Positions 47,374 to 57,512 of a stretch of 64,000 bases of DNA are shown one piece after another. The stretch comes from Vibrio agarilyticus. Its GTDB lineage: Bacteria > Pseudomonadota > Gammaproteobacteria > Enterobacterales > Vibrionaceae. A program made the position numbers and the translations under genes. Numbering within the stretch: position 1 is the first letter of the stretch; each line of letters opens with the position of its first letter. Below the pieces are notes generated by a model. It saw only the letters and a list, made by a program, of their open reading frames with translations. It had not been told where the DNA came from and did no database searches. The DNA lies in assembly GCF_012641465.1 (NCBI RefSeq), contig NZ_JABAIK010000014.1, positions 1 to 64,000 on the forward strand, written 5' to 3'.

Positions 47374-48426
47374 TTAGTCGATAGTATCGTTTTTGTCTGC
47401 TCTCTCTGCTGTTTCGTTGGGCGAATTGGCGGCAGTCTCAGCCTGAGACTCTGGTTTACGACGCGCGCGAGTCGTTATTCGATTTTGCGGCTTTGAGGAC
47501 AAAAAGCCCAAGCGGCGCAACAGCCAAAGCTCGAGCAAAAAAATGCCGCCAAGTGCGCAGCAAAAAATCACAAAAGCAAACAGAGCCGCAGTGCCTGGAA
47601 TGCCGCCTAAATTGACGCCAAATAGTCCTGTGAGAAAGCTGGTGGGAAGAAATACGGCGGCGATCACCGATAAAAGGTAGGTGTTGCGATTCATTTTTTC
47701 AGCGTGGTACTCACGAATTTCGCCTTTGATAATTTCGATTTCGGTCAAAAGAAAATCAATCGTGTCATTTAATCGAGTAATGGTACTGACACTGTGGCGC
47801 AAGCTGAGGTGCTGATTGTTTGAAAGCTCAAGATCTGCGTGGCGAAAATCCTCCAGAGCGTATTGCTGAGGCTTGGTGAAGCGCTTAATTTTGATCAACG
47901 CTTGATGGGTCGGCATGAGATATTTATTGAGAGCATAGAGCTTGTTGAGATGAGTAAATCGGTCCTCAAGCTCCGTGATGTAACTGTCGATATTTTTGTT
48001 GAGATCATCAATGATGCCCAGCATTAAGGCTTCCAATGTTTGTGGGCCATTGCCTGTTTTGAGTTGAGCGCAAAATTCATTCAAGGTCTCGCTGGGAAAC
48101 TTGTGGGCCGAGATCAATGCGCCATGATAGTAAAGCAAACGCAAACTCGGCATGTCTTCAGGGTGCGCGTTATGGTTGAGGTTCATACCGCGCAAAATGA
48201 GTAAGCAGTTATGCTCGTCATATTGCTCAAACATCGGGCGAGTATTTTTGGCCAGTAAGCTGTCGATGACGCTTTGTGGAACCTCAAGGCTTTCAAGCCA
48301 TGGTCTCAAACTGGGTGCGTTACGCTGGCAGTGATACCAGTGAGCCTCTTTCAGTCCCACAGGGTTATTCTCAAGCTCTGTGGGCGGTTCGGTGGCAAAT
48401 TGCCAATGGGTGATCAAAAAGTCCAT
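47374..48426 (-). CDS. zntB: CorA-family zinc transporter ZntB-like
   Basis: Pentameric inner-membrane cation transporter of the CorA superfamily. The cytoplasmic N-terminal domain (about 270 aa) is followed by two C-terminal helices; the signature loop is GVN in FLTGLFGVNLGGIPG, as in ZntB, instead of GMN as in CorA. The tail after the second helix is longer than usual and rich in Glu, Thr and Asn. 350 aa (E. coli 327). Zinc transport fits the nearby zntR, though they are not in one operon. Confidence 0.85.
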   Translation of the reverse strand: MDFLITHWQFATEPPTELENNPVGLKEAHWYHCQRNAPSLRPWLESLEVPQSVIDSLLAKNTRPMFEQYDEHNCLLILRGMNLNHNAHPEDMPSLRLLYYHGALISAHKFPSETLNEFCAQLKTGNGPQTLEALMLGIIDDLNKNIDSYITELEDRFTHLNKLYALNKYLMPTHQALIKIKRFTKPQQYALEDFRHADLELSNNQHLSLRHSVSTITRLNDTIDFLLTEIEIIKGEIREYHAEKMNRNTYLLSVIAAVFLPTSFLTGLFGVNLGGIPGTAALFAFVIFCCALGGIFLLELWLLRRLGFLSSKPQNRITTRARRKPESQAETAANSPNETAERADKNDTID

Positions 48427-48485
48427 TTGTCGCCTACTTACAATGCAAAACTATCCTTATTAACAACACTATAGGTGATTTTTAT

Positions 48486-49190
48486 TTACAGTGAGGCGGT
48501 TGTTATTGCTGAATAGTGAGCCAGCAGGTGGGTGCAATCACGATTTTGATACCAGTTGTTAAAGACCAAATCAAATTGGTTGAGATCGAGCGAGCCAAAT
48601 TCGTAGCTACGGTAACGCTGGCAAGTTGCAAATAGACAACTTGGATCTTTAAGCGGGCTCTTAAAGCGGATGAGCGAGCTGTGCGCCGTCATTAACTTAT
48701 AGCGCGTATCAAAACTGCAGCGAAGCTGCGCCCCACGTAGTTCATGCCGCAGTGTGTCTCGCAGCTGTTCCAGCGCATCGTCTTTGACAAAGCCTTGCAC
48801 CACAATGCAATTAGATGAAGCGCTAATACCACGATATTGAACGGTAATTGGGCGGCTCTTTTGCATGACTTCCCAAAATATCTCTCTATAGGGGTTTAGG
48901 TCGAGTTGGTCCATAGTCAAATCGCTGATGCATGAAATAATAGAAAGCACAGTGAGGTGAAGTTCATCAAGAGGATGAAAATATTGGTTGGGCTCAATGA
49001 GACGAATACATTGCTGAAACTTGGCCAGTTCATCCAGTAGCGGTGAGGCACTTTGATTGAGATAAGCAAGCGCGCTGATGCCGCGGCGTGTATCTTGTTC
49101 GAGGTGATTCAAGTAAGGATCAAGTTGCGCGCTATTATGTGTCATAGCATGGCGAAACTGATTCCACATAGCATCATAAATTATGTGCAT
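48486..49190 (-). CDS. 2H-phosphoesterase-like protein
   Basis: Not assigned to a characterised family. The 234-aa protein has two His-x-Ser/Thr motifs spaced about 90 residues apart: LHLTVLS (His78) and AHSSLIRF (His170), each in a predicted beta strand. This is the pattern of 2H phosphoesterases such as 2'-5' RNA ligase/LigT and 2',3'-cyclic phosphodiesterases. The C-terminal part contains several aromatic and Cys residues (SCLFATCQRYR). No signal peptide. It starts 60 bases from the zntB start on the upstream side, same strand. Function is predicted from the motif pair only. Confidence 0.65.
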   Translation of the reverse strand: MHIIYDAMWNQFRHAMTHNSAQLDPYLNHLEQDTRRGISALAYLNQSASPLLDELAKFQQCIRLIEPNQYFHPLDELHLTVLSIISCISDLTMDQLDLNPYREIFWEVMQKSRPITVQYRGISASSNCIVVQGFVKDDALEQLRDTLRHELRGAQLRCSFDTRYKLMTAHSSLIRFKSPLKDPSCLFATCQRYRSYEFGSLDLNQFDLVFNNWYQNRDCTHLLAHYSAITTASL

Positions 49191-49298
49191 GGCCGGATGA
49201 GCGATGAATTTTTTACCTAAATTAAGACGCTATTTTTTAGAAGTAAATATTAATTTATGTCTAAATTGTAGGGGCACGGCAAAGACTGTTTCATAGAA

Positions 49299-49331
49299 AA
49301 AAAGCCCAAACGAACGCGGCGTTTGGGCTTT
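49299..49331 (-). terminator. terminator after fis
   Basis: AAAAGCCCAAAC and GTTTGGGCTTT form a stem with T-run on the minus strand, 27 bases after the fis stop. Confidence 0.88.
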
Positions 49332-49357
49332 AAATTCAGTGACTTAACTAAAATTAA

Positions 49358-49654
49358 TTAGTTCATGCCGTATTTTTTCAGTTTCTTACGAAGAGTACCG
49401 CGGTTGATGCCCATCATAGTCGCTGCGCGCGTTTGGTTACCGCGAGTGTACTGCATGATGGTATCGAGTAGTGGCTGTTCAACTTCAGCTAGAACTAACT
49501 CGTATAGTTCAGTGACTTCTTGACCATTAAGCTGAGCAAGATAGTTTTTAAGAGACGCTTTAACAGAGTCACGTAGTGGCTTCTGCGTGATTTGATCTTG
49601 TGAAGTTACAGTCGTTACTGTTAGCGCTTCTGAAGTTAGATTTTGTTCGAACAT
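49358..49654 (-). CDS. fis: nucleoid protein Fis
   Basis: DNA-bending global regulator of rRNA, tRNA and growth-phase genes. The 98-aa sequence is near identical to E. coli Fis, with [17 protein letters not shown] (in part) and the C-terminal helix-turn-helix [21 protein letters not shown] (in part). It is the last gene of the prmA-dusB-fis series, 22 bases after dusB. Confidence 0.97.
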   Translation of the reverse strand: MFEQNLTSEALTVTTVTSQDQITQKPLRDSVKASLKNYLAQLNGQEVTELYELVLAEVEQPLLDTIMQYTRGNQTRAATMMGINRGTLRKKLKKYGMN

Positions 49655-49676
49655 ATTCGGTCTAGCTCTTCTTTAA

Positions 49677-50645
49677 TTATGATGCAACGTTATCAAAATA
49701 ACCCTCAAGCGCTTCAAGCTGCAGTGGCGCTGCGTCTAGAGCGTTGAAGGTACGACGAAACACGTTCGCCTGCTCATGTTCTTTTAGGTACCATCCCACG
49801 TGTTTACGTGCGATGCGAGGCCCCAAATAGTCGCCGTAAAATTGATGCAGCGCCTTAACATGACCAAGCATAATGGTTTTCACTTCCTTTACAGTCAGTT
49901 CAGCCATCGTGTTGCCGGTTTCCAAATAGTGGTGGATTTCCTGAAAAATCCATGGGCGACCTTGGGCAGGGCGTCCAATCATCAAAGCATCCGCGCCAGT
50001 GTGCTCAAGCACAAACTTAGCCTTTTCTGGGCTATCGATATCACCGTTAGCGATAACCGGAATTGAAATGGCCTGCTTTACTGCTTTGATGTTGTGATAT
50101 TCGGCCTCGCCGTTGTACATGCAAGCTTTGGTTCTGCCGTGCAGTGCCAGCGCTTGTATGCCACAGTCTTCGGCTAATTTGGCGACCTCGACACAGTTAA
50201 TGTGCGCTTGGTCCCAGCCCGTACGGGTTTTTAATGTCACAGGGACATTCACTGCGTTGACCACGGCCTTTAAAATTGGCGCGATCAGCTCCGGATATTG
50301 AAGTAATGCAGAGCCCGCCAGCTTTTTATTCACTTTCTTTGCTGGGCAACCCATGTTGATGTCGATGATTTGCGCACCGTTTTCAACACTAAATTGCGCA
50401 GCGTCAGCCATAAGCTGAGGATCAGAGCCCGCAATTTGTACTGAGCGAATGCCCGATTCGCCTTCGTGTACCATGCGTTGCTTTGACTTTGACGTTTTCC
50501 ACAGTTTAGGGTTGGCAGACATCATTTCACTGACGGCCATTCCTGCTCCGTAACGAAGGCACAACTCACGAAACGGTCTATCAGTGACACCCGCCATTGG
50601 GGCGACGATAAGATTGTTCTTAAGTTGATGATTTCCGATTTTCAA
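49677..50645 (-). CDS. dusB: tRNA-dihydrouridine synthase B
   Basis: FMN-dependent reduction of uridine to dihydrouridine in the tRNA D-loop. The flavin-fold start [16 protein letters not shown], the catalytic Cys in [17 protein letters not shown] and the FMN-binding [12 protein letters not shown] and [14 protein letters not shown] are visible. The family begins at KIGNHQL; a TTG at 50645 (LKIGNHQL) is the likely start, with the open frame upstream (MLVLSCEDV) not matching. 322 aa (E. coli 321). Translation probably drives fis as in enterics. Confidence 0.93.
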   Translation of the reverse strand: MKIGNHQLKNNLIVAPMAGVTDRPFRELCLRYGAGMAVSEMMSANPKLWKTSKSKQRMVHEGESGIRSVQIAGSDPQLMADAAQFSVENGAQIIDINMGCPAKKVNKKLAGSALLQYPELIAPILKAVVNAVNVPVTLKTRTGWDQAHINCVEVAKLAEDCGIQALALHGRTKACMYNGEAEYHNIKAVKQAISIPVIANGDIDSPEKAKFVLEHTGADALMIGRPAQGRPWIFQEIHHYLETGNTMAELTVKEVKTIMLGHVKALHQFYGDYLGPRIARKHVGWYLKEHEQANVFRRTFNALDAAPLQLEALEGYFDNVAS

Positions 50646-50820
50646 AACGTCTTCACAGCTTAGTACCAGCAAGGGCGCGCATTTTACGCATTTTTTTTCG
50701 GTGTGAAAAGACTAATATTTGAGCATTGTGTGAATGTTTTACTAATTTGGATGTAATTCAATCAATTAACTCAATGTGCGCGCAATAAAGGGCGCGCACC
50801 ATTTTAGCCTCTTTAGCGTC

Positions 50821-51717
50821 TTAATCGGTTTCGCTGCGTTTTTGACCAGAAATTCGACACCACTCATTTTGTTCAGCAATAGGGTCTAGCTCAATTTGGT
50901 CACGGTAGAAACCGGCTACACCTTCGGCTTGAACATCAAGCACACCCGACATTGCGAGTTTACCTGCTGGCTTGACGAGCGATTTGATGATGTCTGAGAG
51001 ATCGCGCAGTGGCTCGGCCAAAATATTGGCGACCACGACGTCTGCGACCAAACCTGCGGGTTGATCTTTAGGGAGAAAGACTTCTAATTGATCGGCAACG
51101 CCATTGCGCTGTGCGTTGTCGCGTGACGCTTGCAGTGCTTGTGGATCAATGTCGATCCCAATCACACGCGCCGCGCCCAGTTTGATCGCGGCAATGGCTA
51201 AAATGCCAGAACCACAGCCGAAGTCGACCACGGTTTTACCAGTGAGATCGAGCCCTTCAAGCCACTCAAGGCACAAAGCTGTTGTAGGGTGGGTGCCAGT
51301 ACCAAACGCAAGGCCTGGGTCAAGCATCACATTGACCGCGTCAGGATCAGGCACATCACGCCAGCTTGGACAAATCCACAAGCGCTCACCAAACTTCATC
51401 GGGTGGAAGTTATCCATCCATTCGCGTTCCCAGTCTTTGTCTTCGAGCTGTTCTACTTTGTAGGCAAAACCGTCTGTCAGTAGGCCGCTGGCTTTGATTT
51501 GACCCAGTACCCATGCGGTGTCGGCTTGCGCATCATACAGCGCAAGAACGTCGGTATCCCCCCAAAGACGCGTCTCACCCGGCAAAGGTTCAAATACCGG
51601 AGTGTCGTGGGCATCTAAAAATGTTACCGAAAGGGCGCCAGTTTGTTCCATTAGCATATCGCCAATGGCTTCGGCATTTTCGTTCGTGGCATTAAGTTTA
51701 ATTTGGATCCAAGGCAT
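50821..51717 (-). CDS. prmA: ribosomal protein L11 methyltransferase PrmA
   Basis: Trimethylates ribosomal protein L11 at several residues. The N-terminal L11-recognition domain ([20 protein letters not shown] in part) is joined to a class I methyltransferase with motif [21 protein letters not shown] (in part) and the loop [14 protein letters not shown] with the NILA motif. 298 aa (E. coli 293). Lies between accC and dusB with a terminator in between, so it probably starts a prmA-dusB-fis unit. Confidence 0.96.
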   Translation of the reverse strand: MPWIQIKLNATNENAEAIGDMLMEQTGALSVTFLDAHDTPVFEPLPGETRLWGDTDVLALYDAQADTAWVLGQIKASGLLTDGFAYKVEQLEDKDWEREWMDNFHPMKFGERLWICPSWRDVPDPDAVNVMLDPGLAFGTGTHPTTALCLEWLEGLDLTGKTVVDFGCGSGILAIAAIKLGAARVIGIDIDPQALQASRDNAQRNGVADQLEVFLPKDQPAGLVADVVVANILAEPLRDLSDIIKSLVKPAGKLAMSGVLDVQAEGVAGFYRDQIELDPIAEQNEWCRISGQKRSETD

Positions 51718-51784
51718 GGCGTGTGCTCTTCAAAACAGAAAGTGGCGAGAGTGTAGCAGAATTGGTGCGTTTGGTAATCAGTCG

Positions 51785-51818
51785 TAAAAAAGCGCTCATC
51801 AAGGTGAGCGCTTTTTTC
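51785..51818. terminator. terminator between accC and prmA
   Basis: AAAAAAGCGCTC and GAGCGCTTTTTT form a strong stem with T-runs on both strands. It lies 25 bases after the accC stop and 67 bases before prmA, so it should separate the aroQ-accBC transcript from prmA. Confidence 0.88.
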
Positions 51819-51841
51819 AGACTTATAACGATGCTGACTCG

Positions 51842-53185
51842 TTACTGTAAGCCGAGTTTTTTCTCAAGATAGTGGATATTGGTCCCGCCAGCTTGGAAGT
51901 TTTCGTCTTTCATGATTTCCATCTGTAATGGAATGTTGGTTTTGATCCCGTCGATGAACATTTCGCTGAGTGCATTACGCATACGGGCAATCGCCACATC
52001 ACGGTTCTCACCGTAAGTAATCAACTTACCAATCATTGAGTCGTAATACGGTGGTACGCTGTAGCCTGAATAGATGTGCGACTCCCAACGGACGCCCATG
52101 CCACCCGGCGCGTGAAAGCGTTCAATTTTACCTGGGCTTGGCAAGAAGGTTACCGGATCTTCGGCGTTAATACGACACTCAATCGCATGGCCACGGATCT
52201 TAATGTCATCTTGAGTGAAAGAAAGTGGCTGACCTGCTGCAACACGCAGTTGCTCTTTGATCAAGTCAACGCCTGTGACCATCTCTGTCACCGGGTGCTC
52301 CACTTGAATGCGCGTATTCATCTCAATGAAGTAGAACTCGCCATTTTCATACAAGAATTCAAACGTACCCGCGCCACGGTAACCAATTTCGATACACGCG
52401 CGAGTACAACGTTCACCAATGTACTTACGCATCTCTTCTGTGATGCCTGGTGCTGGTGCTTCTTCCACGACTTTTTGGTGACGACGCTGCATCGAGCAGT
52501 CGCGCTCGCCAAGGTGAATCGCATTACCTTGGCCATCCGCGATGACTTGCACTTCAACATGGCGAGGGTTTTCGAGGAATTTTTCCATGTAAACCATGTC
52601 GTTGTTGAAGGCCGCTTTCGCCTCAGCGCGAGTCATGCTGATCGCTTGAATGAGATCCGCTTCTTGACGCACCACACGCATACCACGGCCACCACCGCCA
52701 CCAGAGGCTTTGATGATCACCGGATAACCGATGCGTTTTGCATGTGCTTTATTTTTGGCTTCGTTGTTATCAAGTGGGCCATCAGAGCCAGGCACACAAG
52801 GCACGCCAGCCTTTTTCATCGCGGTGATGGCTGAAACTTTGTCGCCCATCATACGAATCGTGTCTGCTTTTGGGCCGACAAAAATAAAACCACTGCGCTC
52901 AACTTGTTCCGCAAAATCGGCGTTTTCGGATAGGAAACCGTAACCGGGGTGAATGGCCACCGCGCCCGTCACTTCCGCTGCAGAAATGATGCGTGGAATA
53001 TTGAGGTAGCTGTCGATGCTGCGCGCAGGACCAATACAGACGGTTTCATCGGCCAGCAGTACGTGCTTAAGATCGCGGTCGGCAGTAGAGTGGACCGCGA
53101 CGGTTTTGATCCCAAGTTCTTTACACGCACGCAAAATACGCAGCGCAATCTCACCGCGGTTGGCGATGACTATTTTATCTAGCAT
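51842..53185 (-). CDS. accC: acetyl-CoA carboxylase biotin carboxylase subunit
   Basis: Carboxylates biotin on AccB with ATP and bicarbonate, first half-reaction of fatty-acid synthesis. The start [20 protein letters not shown], the ATP-grasp Gly loop [14 protein letters not shown], the metal-binding [20 protein letters not shown] (in part) are all present. 447 aa, as in E. coli (449). Starts 14 bases after accB. Confidence 0.97.
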   Translation of the reverse strand: MLDKIVIANRGEIALRILRACKELGIKTVAVHSTADRDLKHVLLADETVCIGPARSIDSYLNIPRIISAAEVTGAVAIHPGYGFLSENADFAEQVERSGFIFVGPKADTIRMMGDKVSAITAMKKAGVPCVPGSDGPLDNNEAKNKAHAKRIGYPVIIKASGGGGGRGMRVVRQEADLIQAISMTRAEAKAAFNNDMVYMEKFLENPRHVEVQVIADGQGNAIHLGERDCSMQRRHQKVVEEAPAPGITEEMRKYIGERCTRACIEIGYRGAGTFEFLYENGEFYFIEMNTRIQVEHPVTEMVTGVDLIKEQLRVAAGQPLSFTQDDIKIRGHAIECRINAEDPVTFLPSPGKIERFHAPGGMGVRWESHIYSGYSVPPYYDSMIGKLITYGENRDVAIARMRNALSEMFIDGIKTNIPLQMEIMKDENFQAGGTNIHYLEKKLGLQ

Positions 53186-53199
53186 AAGGCAAGCCTCGC

Positions 53200-53664
53200 T
53201 TATTCGATGATGACAAGAGGTTGGTCAAACTCAATCGCTTGGCCATCTTCAGCAAGAATAGCGGTAACCACGCCCGCTTTATCTGACTCAATTTGGTTCA
53301 TCATCTTCATCGCTTCAACGATGCATAGCGTGTCGCCGACTTTAACGCTTTGGCCCACTTCAATAAACGCTTTAGCGTCAGGACTTGGTGAGCGATAGAA
53401 GGTGCCGACCATAGGGGAAAGGACTGCGTGACCACTTGGCGCAGCGGCTGCAGGCGCAGGCGCTTCTGCTGGTGCCGCGGCAGGTGCGGCTACTGGTGCT
53501 GGAGCGGCAACTGGTGCAGGGGCCGCTGCGTATTGCATTGGCGCGCTCACGACTTGGCCGTGACGACTGATGCGTACAGACTCTTCACCTTCAGAAATTT
53601 CCAGCTCTGCAATGCCAGACTCTTCAACTAATTCGATAAGTTTTTTAATTTTACGGATATCCAT
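53200..53664 (-). CDS. accB: biotin carboxyl carrier protein
   Basis: Carries biotin on Lys in the C-terminal motif [11 protein letters not shown]. The N-terminal [18 protein letters not shown] is family typical; a flexible linker of repeated Ala-Pro-Val (about residues 50-80) joins the two. ATG at 53664 gives 154 aa. Central gene of aroQ-accB-accC, the arrangement also seen in E. coli relatives. Confidence 0.96.
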   Translation of the reverse strand: MDIRKIKKLIELVEESGIAELEISEGEESVRISRHGQVVSAPMQYAAAPAPVAAPAPVAAPAAAPAEAPAPAAAAPSGHAVLSPMVGTFYRSPSPDAKAFIEVGQSVKVGDTLCIVEAMKMMNQIESDKAGVVTAILAEDGQAIEFDQPLVIIE

Positions 53665-53720
53665 GTTTTGTTTCTCTTTATCTTGTGAATAAGACAACCG
53701 AAAGGTTGCAGAGTATTCGG

Positions 53721-54185
53721 TTACTGTGCCGACACATCAGCGCGGTTAAGCGCGCTGGCGGCTGCCGACAGAGCGAATTCGTAGCCTTGTGCGCCAAGTC
53801 CACAGATCACACCCACCGCTTTATCTGAAAGATAGGAGTGGTGGCGGAACGGTTCACGAGCGTGGACGTTAGACAGGTGCACTTCAATAAATGGAATGTT
53901 GACCCCAAGCAGAGCATCGCGCAGTGCGACGCTGGTATGGGTAAACGCAGCGGGATTGATGATGATGAAATCCATGTTCCCCATTGCCGCGTGAATCGCG
54001 TCAATCAGTTCGTACTCACGATTGGATTGCAGGTGGCTTAGCTCGCACCCCAGCGCGTTGGCTTGCTGTGTTAATTTCGCAACAATTTGATCCAATGTGG
54101 TGCTGCCGTAGATGGTCGGCTCGCGCAAACCCAGTAAATTTAAATTGGGGCCATTAAGGAGTAGAACTCGTGATTTTGCAGACAT
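53721..54185 (-). CDS. aroQ: 3-dehydroquinate dehydratase, type II
   Basis: Type II dehydroquinase of the shikimate pathway. The N-terminal [16 protein letters not shown](T), the catalytic Tyr in that loop region (PTIYGSTTL), and [18 protein letters not shown] and the conserved [18 protein letters not shown] are diagnostic. 154 aa. First gene of the aroQ-accBC operon, a known arrangement in gammaproteobacteria. Confidence 0.96.
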   Translation of the reverse strand: MSAKSRVLLLNGPNLNLLGLREPTIYGSTTLDQIVAKLTQQANALGCELSHLQSNREYELIDAIHAAMGNMDFIIINPAAFTHTSVALRDALLGVNIPFIEVHLSNVHAREPFRHHSYLSDKAVGVICGLGAQGYEFALSAAASALNRADVSAQ

Positions 54186-54526
54186 CGTGTTGCTAATTTC
54201 CTTTATCGTGAGTGAAAGTCATATATTCCCAGATTGACAGATTTTTCACAGCGGTTTTTTAGTAAAGTTAGCAAAAACTAAAAAATCGCTCACGATTATA
54301 GCTAATTCATCGCAATTAGCAGCATTTTACTGGTCTTATCACTCTAGTTTGCCTTCGGTTTCTGTATCAAGTTAACAAAATGCGTAATACGGTTATCAAA
54401 AAGGGTGTTGGTTTTTGTAATCCAATCCCTTTTTCTATGAAGAACGCCACTGTTTCGTTTGTTTTTTACCGATGTTGGGCGCTAACCGCTCTTGCAGAGG
54501 TATATTGAGATGGCATTGGGATAAAA
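54186..54526. other. aroQ-accBC promoter region
   Basis: 341 bp with no gene. It lies upstream of aroQ on the minus strand and downstream of acs. The inverted repeat CGTGAG (54205) / CTCACG (54289) flanks an AT-rich segment with GTTAGCAAAAACTAA. The accBC leader is long in E. coli too, so regulation here is possible. Confidence 0.45.
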
Positions 54527-54557
54527 CAAAAAAACCGCCGGTGGCGGTTTTTTTTTG
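54527..54557 (-). terminator. terminator after acs
   Basis: AAAAAACCGCC and GGCGGTTTTTTTTT form a strong stem and long T-run 20 bases after the acs stop; works in both directions. Confidence 0.9.
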
Positions 54558-54576
54558 TTTGAGCGAAGCGCGAGAA

Positions 54577-56526
54577 TTAACTGAGTTCGGCTTTTTCGGC
54601 AATCAGCTTATCAACGACGCTTGGATCGGCAAGCGTTGAGGTATCACCCAAGTTGCTGGTATCGCCAGTGGCGATTTTGCGCAAAATACGGCGCATGATT
54701 TTACCAGAGCGCGTTTTGGGTAAAGAGTCGGTCCAATGCAGAACATCTGGCGTGGCGATAGGGCCAATCTCTTTACGCACCCAATCTTTAACCTCTTTGT
54801 GCAGCTCGGCAGATGGGAATTCGCCGTCATTGAGCGTGATGTAAGCGTAGATGGCTTGGCCTTTAATGTCGTGTGGGATCCCGACCACCGCCGCTTCAGC
54901 AATTTTGCTGTACGAGACTAATGCCGACTCAATTTCCGCCGTGCCCATTCGGTGTCCTGAGACATTAAGAACATCATCGACCCGTCCGGTGATCCAGTAG
55001 TAGCCATCGTCATCACGACGAGCACCGTCACTGGTAAAATACATGCCTTTAAAGGTAGAAAAGTAGGTTTGCTCAAAACGTTCATGATCGCCGTACACGG
55101 TGCGCATTTGCCCAGGCCATGAGTCGAGGAGCACCAAATTGCCTTCCCCAGCGGTCTCTTCGATGATGTTGCCGAGGTTGTCGACCAAAGCGGGCTGCAC
55201 GCCAAAGAAAGGGCGCGTAGCAGAGCCGGGCTTTAAGGCTGTGGCGCCGGGAAGAGGCGCAATCAGGATGCCGCCCGTTTCGGTTTGCCACCAAGTATCG
55301 ACAATCGGGCAGGCCTCATTGCCGATGGTTTTGTAATACCACTCCCACGCTTCTGGGTTAATCGGCTCACCGACGGATCCCATGATGCGTAAGCTGCTTC
55401 GTGAGGTGCCTGCAATGGCTTCATCGCCTTTGGCCATGAGCGCGCGAATGGCGGTAGGCGCCGTATAGAGTATGTTCACTTGATGTTTGTCGACCACTTC
55501 GCTCATTCGCGCAGTGCTTGGGTAGGTCGGTACACCTTCAAACAAAATGGTTTTCGCACCATTGGCGAGTGGGCCGTAAATCAGATACGTATGACCGGTG
55601 ATCCAGCCAACATCGGCGGTACACCAGAAGGTTTCACCAGGTTGATAGTCAAACACATATTTGAAGGTCATGGCCGCATAAACGAGGTATCCGCCAGTGG
55701 TGTGCAGCACGCCCTTGGGTTTGCCGGTAGAGCCTGAGGTATAAAGGATAAATAATGGGTCTTCGGCATTCATTGGCTCTGGCTCACACACCTCGCTGAC
55801 ATTCGCAGTGATTTCATGCCACCAGACATCATGAGATTGCCATGCAACGTCACCGCCAGTGTGCTGAAAAACAATCACACTGTCGATGGTCGTCACGTCG
55901 GCATGCGCAAGGGCAGCATCAACATTCTTTTTGAGCGGTACTGCGCGCCCACCACGGACACCTTCATCAGCGGTGATGACCATTTTGGCGTCGGAATCAA
56001 TAATTCGCCCAGCAAGGGCTTCGGGAGAAAAGCCACCAAAGACGACGGTATGCACCGCGCCAATTCGAGTACAGGCGAGCATTGCAATGGCCGCTTCAGG
56101 AACCATTGGCATATACAAACAGACCACATCGCCCTTTTTAATCCCTTGCGCTTTCAGTGCATTGGCAAAAAGCGAGACGTCGCGATGCAATTGATTGAAT
56201 GTTAGGGTTTTGTCTTGGCTTGGGTCATCACCTTCCCAAATGATAGCGATATCGTCGCCTCGCTCGGCTAAGTGGCGATCAATACAGTTTGCTGAAACGT
56301 TGAGCGTGCCATCTTCAAACCAACGAATATCAACGTGTCCGGTATCAAATGAGCTGTTTTTCACCTTGGTGTAGGGTTTGATCCAATCGACGATTTTGCC
56401 ATGTTCTGCCCAAAAGCCTTCAGGATCGGTAATCGAATGTTGATACATGGCTTCGTAGGTGGCGTGGTCGGCGTGGGTGTGCGCCTTGATATTGTCCTTA
56501 ACAGGGTACACGTTGGCTTCACTCAT
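54577..56526 (-). CDS. acs: acetyl-CoA synthetase
   Basis: Makes acetyl-CoA from acetate, ATP and CoA; key enzyme of the acetate switch. AMP-binding core [20 protein letters not shown]5 region [12 protein letters not shown] site [21 protein letters not shown] (in part) and the C-terminal [11 protein letters not shown] with the acetylatable Lys are present. ATG at 56526 ([12 protein letters not shown]) gives 649 aa (E. coli 652). Gene order acs, exonuclease, CBS/nucleotidyltransferase, MFS, crbS matches the Vibrio cholerae acetate-switch locus from memory. Confidence 0.96.
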   Translation of the reverse strand: MSEANVYPVKDNIKAHTHADHATYEAMYQHSITDPEGFWAEHGKIVDWIKPYTKVKNSSFDTGHVDIRWFEDGTLNVSANCIDRHLAERGDDIAIIWEGDDPSQDKTLTFNQLHRDVSLFANALKAQGIKKGDVVCLYMPMVPEAAIAMLACTRIGAVHTVVFGGFSPEALAGRIIDSDAKMVITADEGVRGGRAVPLKKNVDAALAHADVTTIDSVIVFQHTGGDVAWQSHDVWWHEITANVSEVCEPEPMNAEDPLFILYTSGSTGKPKGVLHTTGGYLVYAAMTFKYVFDYQPGETFWCTADVGWITGHTYLIYGPLANGAKTILFEGVPTYPSTARMSEVVDKHQVNILYTAPTAIRALMAKGDEAIAGTSRSSLRIMGSVGEPINPEAWEWYYKTIGNEACPIVDTWWQTETGGILIAPLPGATALKPGSATRPFFGVQPALVDNLGNIIEETAGEGNLVLLDSWPGQMRTVYGDHERFEQTYFSTFKGMYFTSDGARRDDDGYYWITGRVDDVLNVSGHRMGTAEIESALVSYSKIAEAAVVGIPHDIKGQAIYAYITLNDGEFPSAELHKEVKDWVRKEIGPIATPDVLHWTDSLPKTRSGKIMRRILRKIATGDTSNLGDTSTLADPSVVDKLIAEKAELS

Positions 56527-56697
56527 TCTTTTTCTCCTTATCCGGCGCAATTCATTTCTGGTGATTGGGCTTCTTAAATCGGTTGAGCTTCCTTAACACG
56601 AGACCTAACTCTCGATGAGCAGGCCGATTTGCACAATTAGACTTTAGGATGAAAATCGAACTGGTGTGAGATGCGCCGCAAGCCGTTATCAAGTCAC

Positions 56698-56807
56698 TAT
56701 ACCCAAGTGACCTCAAGATGCTGGATTCAGAGCCGGCTCACTGGGCTGAGAGCAAGGCAAACAACGCAGCGAAATAGCCAGTCTATTTTCAAGTTGTTTG
56801 AGTATAT
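56698..56807. repeat. ERIC-like variant upstream of acs
   Basis: 110-bp inverted element from TATACCCAAGTGACCTCAAG to TCAAGTTGTTTGAGTATA. Inner sequence (GAGCAAGGCAAACAACGCAG) differs from the other copies, so it is a separate subfamily. It lies between acs (minus) and the exonuclease gene stop, upstream of the acs promoter. Confidence 0.7.
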
Positions 56808-56829
56808 GAATGTGTGTCGGCGTAGGGGG

Positions 56830-57465
56830 TTAAGGATGGGGTTTCGAGGCGCTAAACGGTGGTAGCTCGCCATAGCGCAGACGCACAAAAATCAGTGCGG
56901 CGGTAATCGTATCTTGCAGCGCGTTATGGCGTTCATGACAAGGCAAATCGAGATGGTGGCATATCGCACTCAAACTTAAATCGATATACGCATTTGGGAG
57001 CTGCTGCTCCAGCTTATCGTGATAAATTTGACTCACTTCGATAAGTCGATTTGGCAGCGGAAAACCAAAGTGGCGGCGAAAGGCGCGATCTAAAATCGTT
57101 TTGTCGTAGCGAATGTGGTAACCCACCAAAGGACGATTGCCAATGAACGCCAGTAACTGAGTGAGCGCGGTGAATTCATCGACCCCTTGAGATAAATCTT
57201 GATGGCGCAATTGATGAATTTTCACTGAATCGGCATTGAGTGAGTGGGGCGCGCGCAGCGTGATTGAGAATGATTGACTGGTTAAAATGCGGTTACCACA
57301 AATTTTGGTCGCCGCAATAGAAACCAACTCCGCTTGTTTGGGATTTAAGCTGGTGGTTTCACAATCGAGTGAGATACATTCATCGCCCACGGTGTCGTGA
57401 AACAGCGCTTGATAAGGCGAGCCTTTCAAGCGATAAGACCAATAATATCGTTGTAGCTTGTTCAT
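56830..57465 (-). CDS. DEDDh 3'-5' exonuclease (PolC/DnaQ-like)
   Basis: Exonuclease of the DNA polymerase III epsilon type, unknown substrate. ExoI motif is SLDCETTSLNPKQAELVSI (in part), ExoII region is GYHIRYDKTILDRAF, ExoIII is HNALQD with the His and Asp. 211 aa. It is downstream of the CBS/nucleotidyltransferase gene with a 47-base gap, same strand, forming a pair between acs and the MFS gene. Confidence 0.9.
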   Translation of the reverse strand: MNKLQRYYWSYRLKGSPYQALFHDTVGDECISLDCETTSLNPKQAELVSIAATKICGNRILTSQSFSITLRAPHSLNADSVKIHQLRHQDLSQGVDEFTALTQLLAFIGNRPLVGYHIRYDKTILDRAFRRHFGFPLPNRLIEVSQIYHDKLEQQLPNAYIDLSLSAICHHLDLPCHERHNALQDTITAALIFVRLRYGELPPFSASKPHP

Positions 57466-57512
57466 GTTGAATTTTTTCTAAAAAAGAGCGCCATTGGGAT
57501 CGCACCAATGCG

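Noticed and set aside
50775-50799. Hairpin GTGCGCGC/GCGCGCAC after prmA as a terminator
   Set aside because: The stem is strong but no T-run follows on the minus strand; prmA-dusB direction also makes the position between prmA end and dusB unsuited to a full stop.
52076-52834. Open frame of about 250 codons antisense to accC
   Set aside because: Composition is the reverse-complement shadow of accC (His/Thr-rich) and no domain or start signal supports it.
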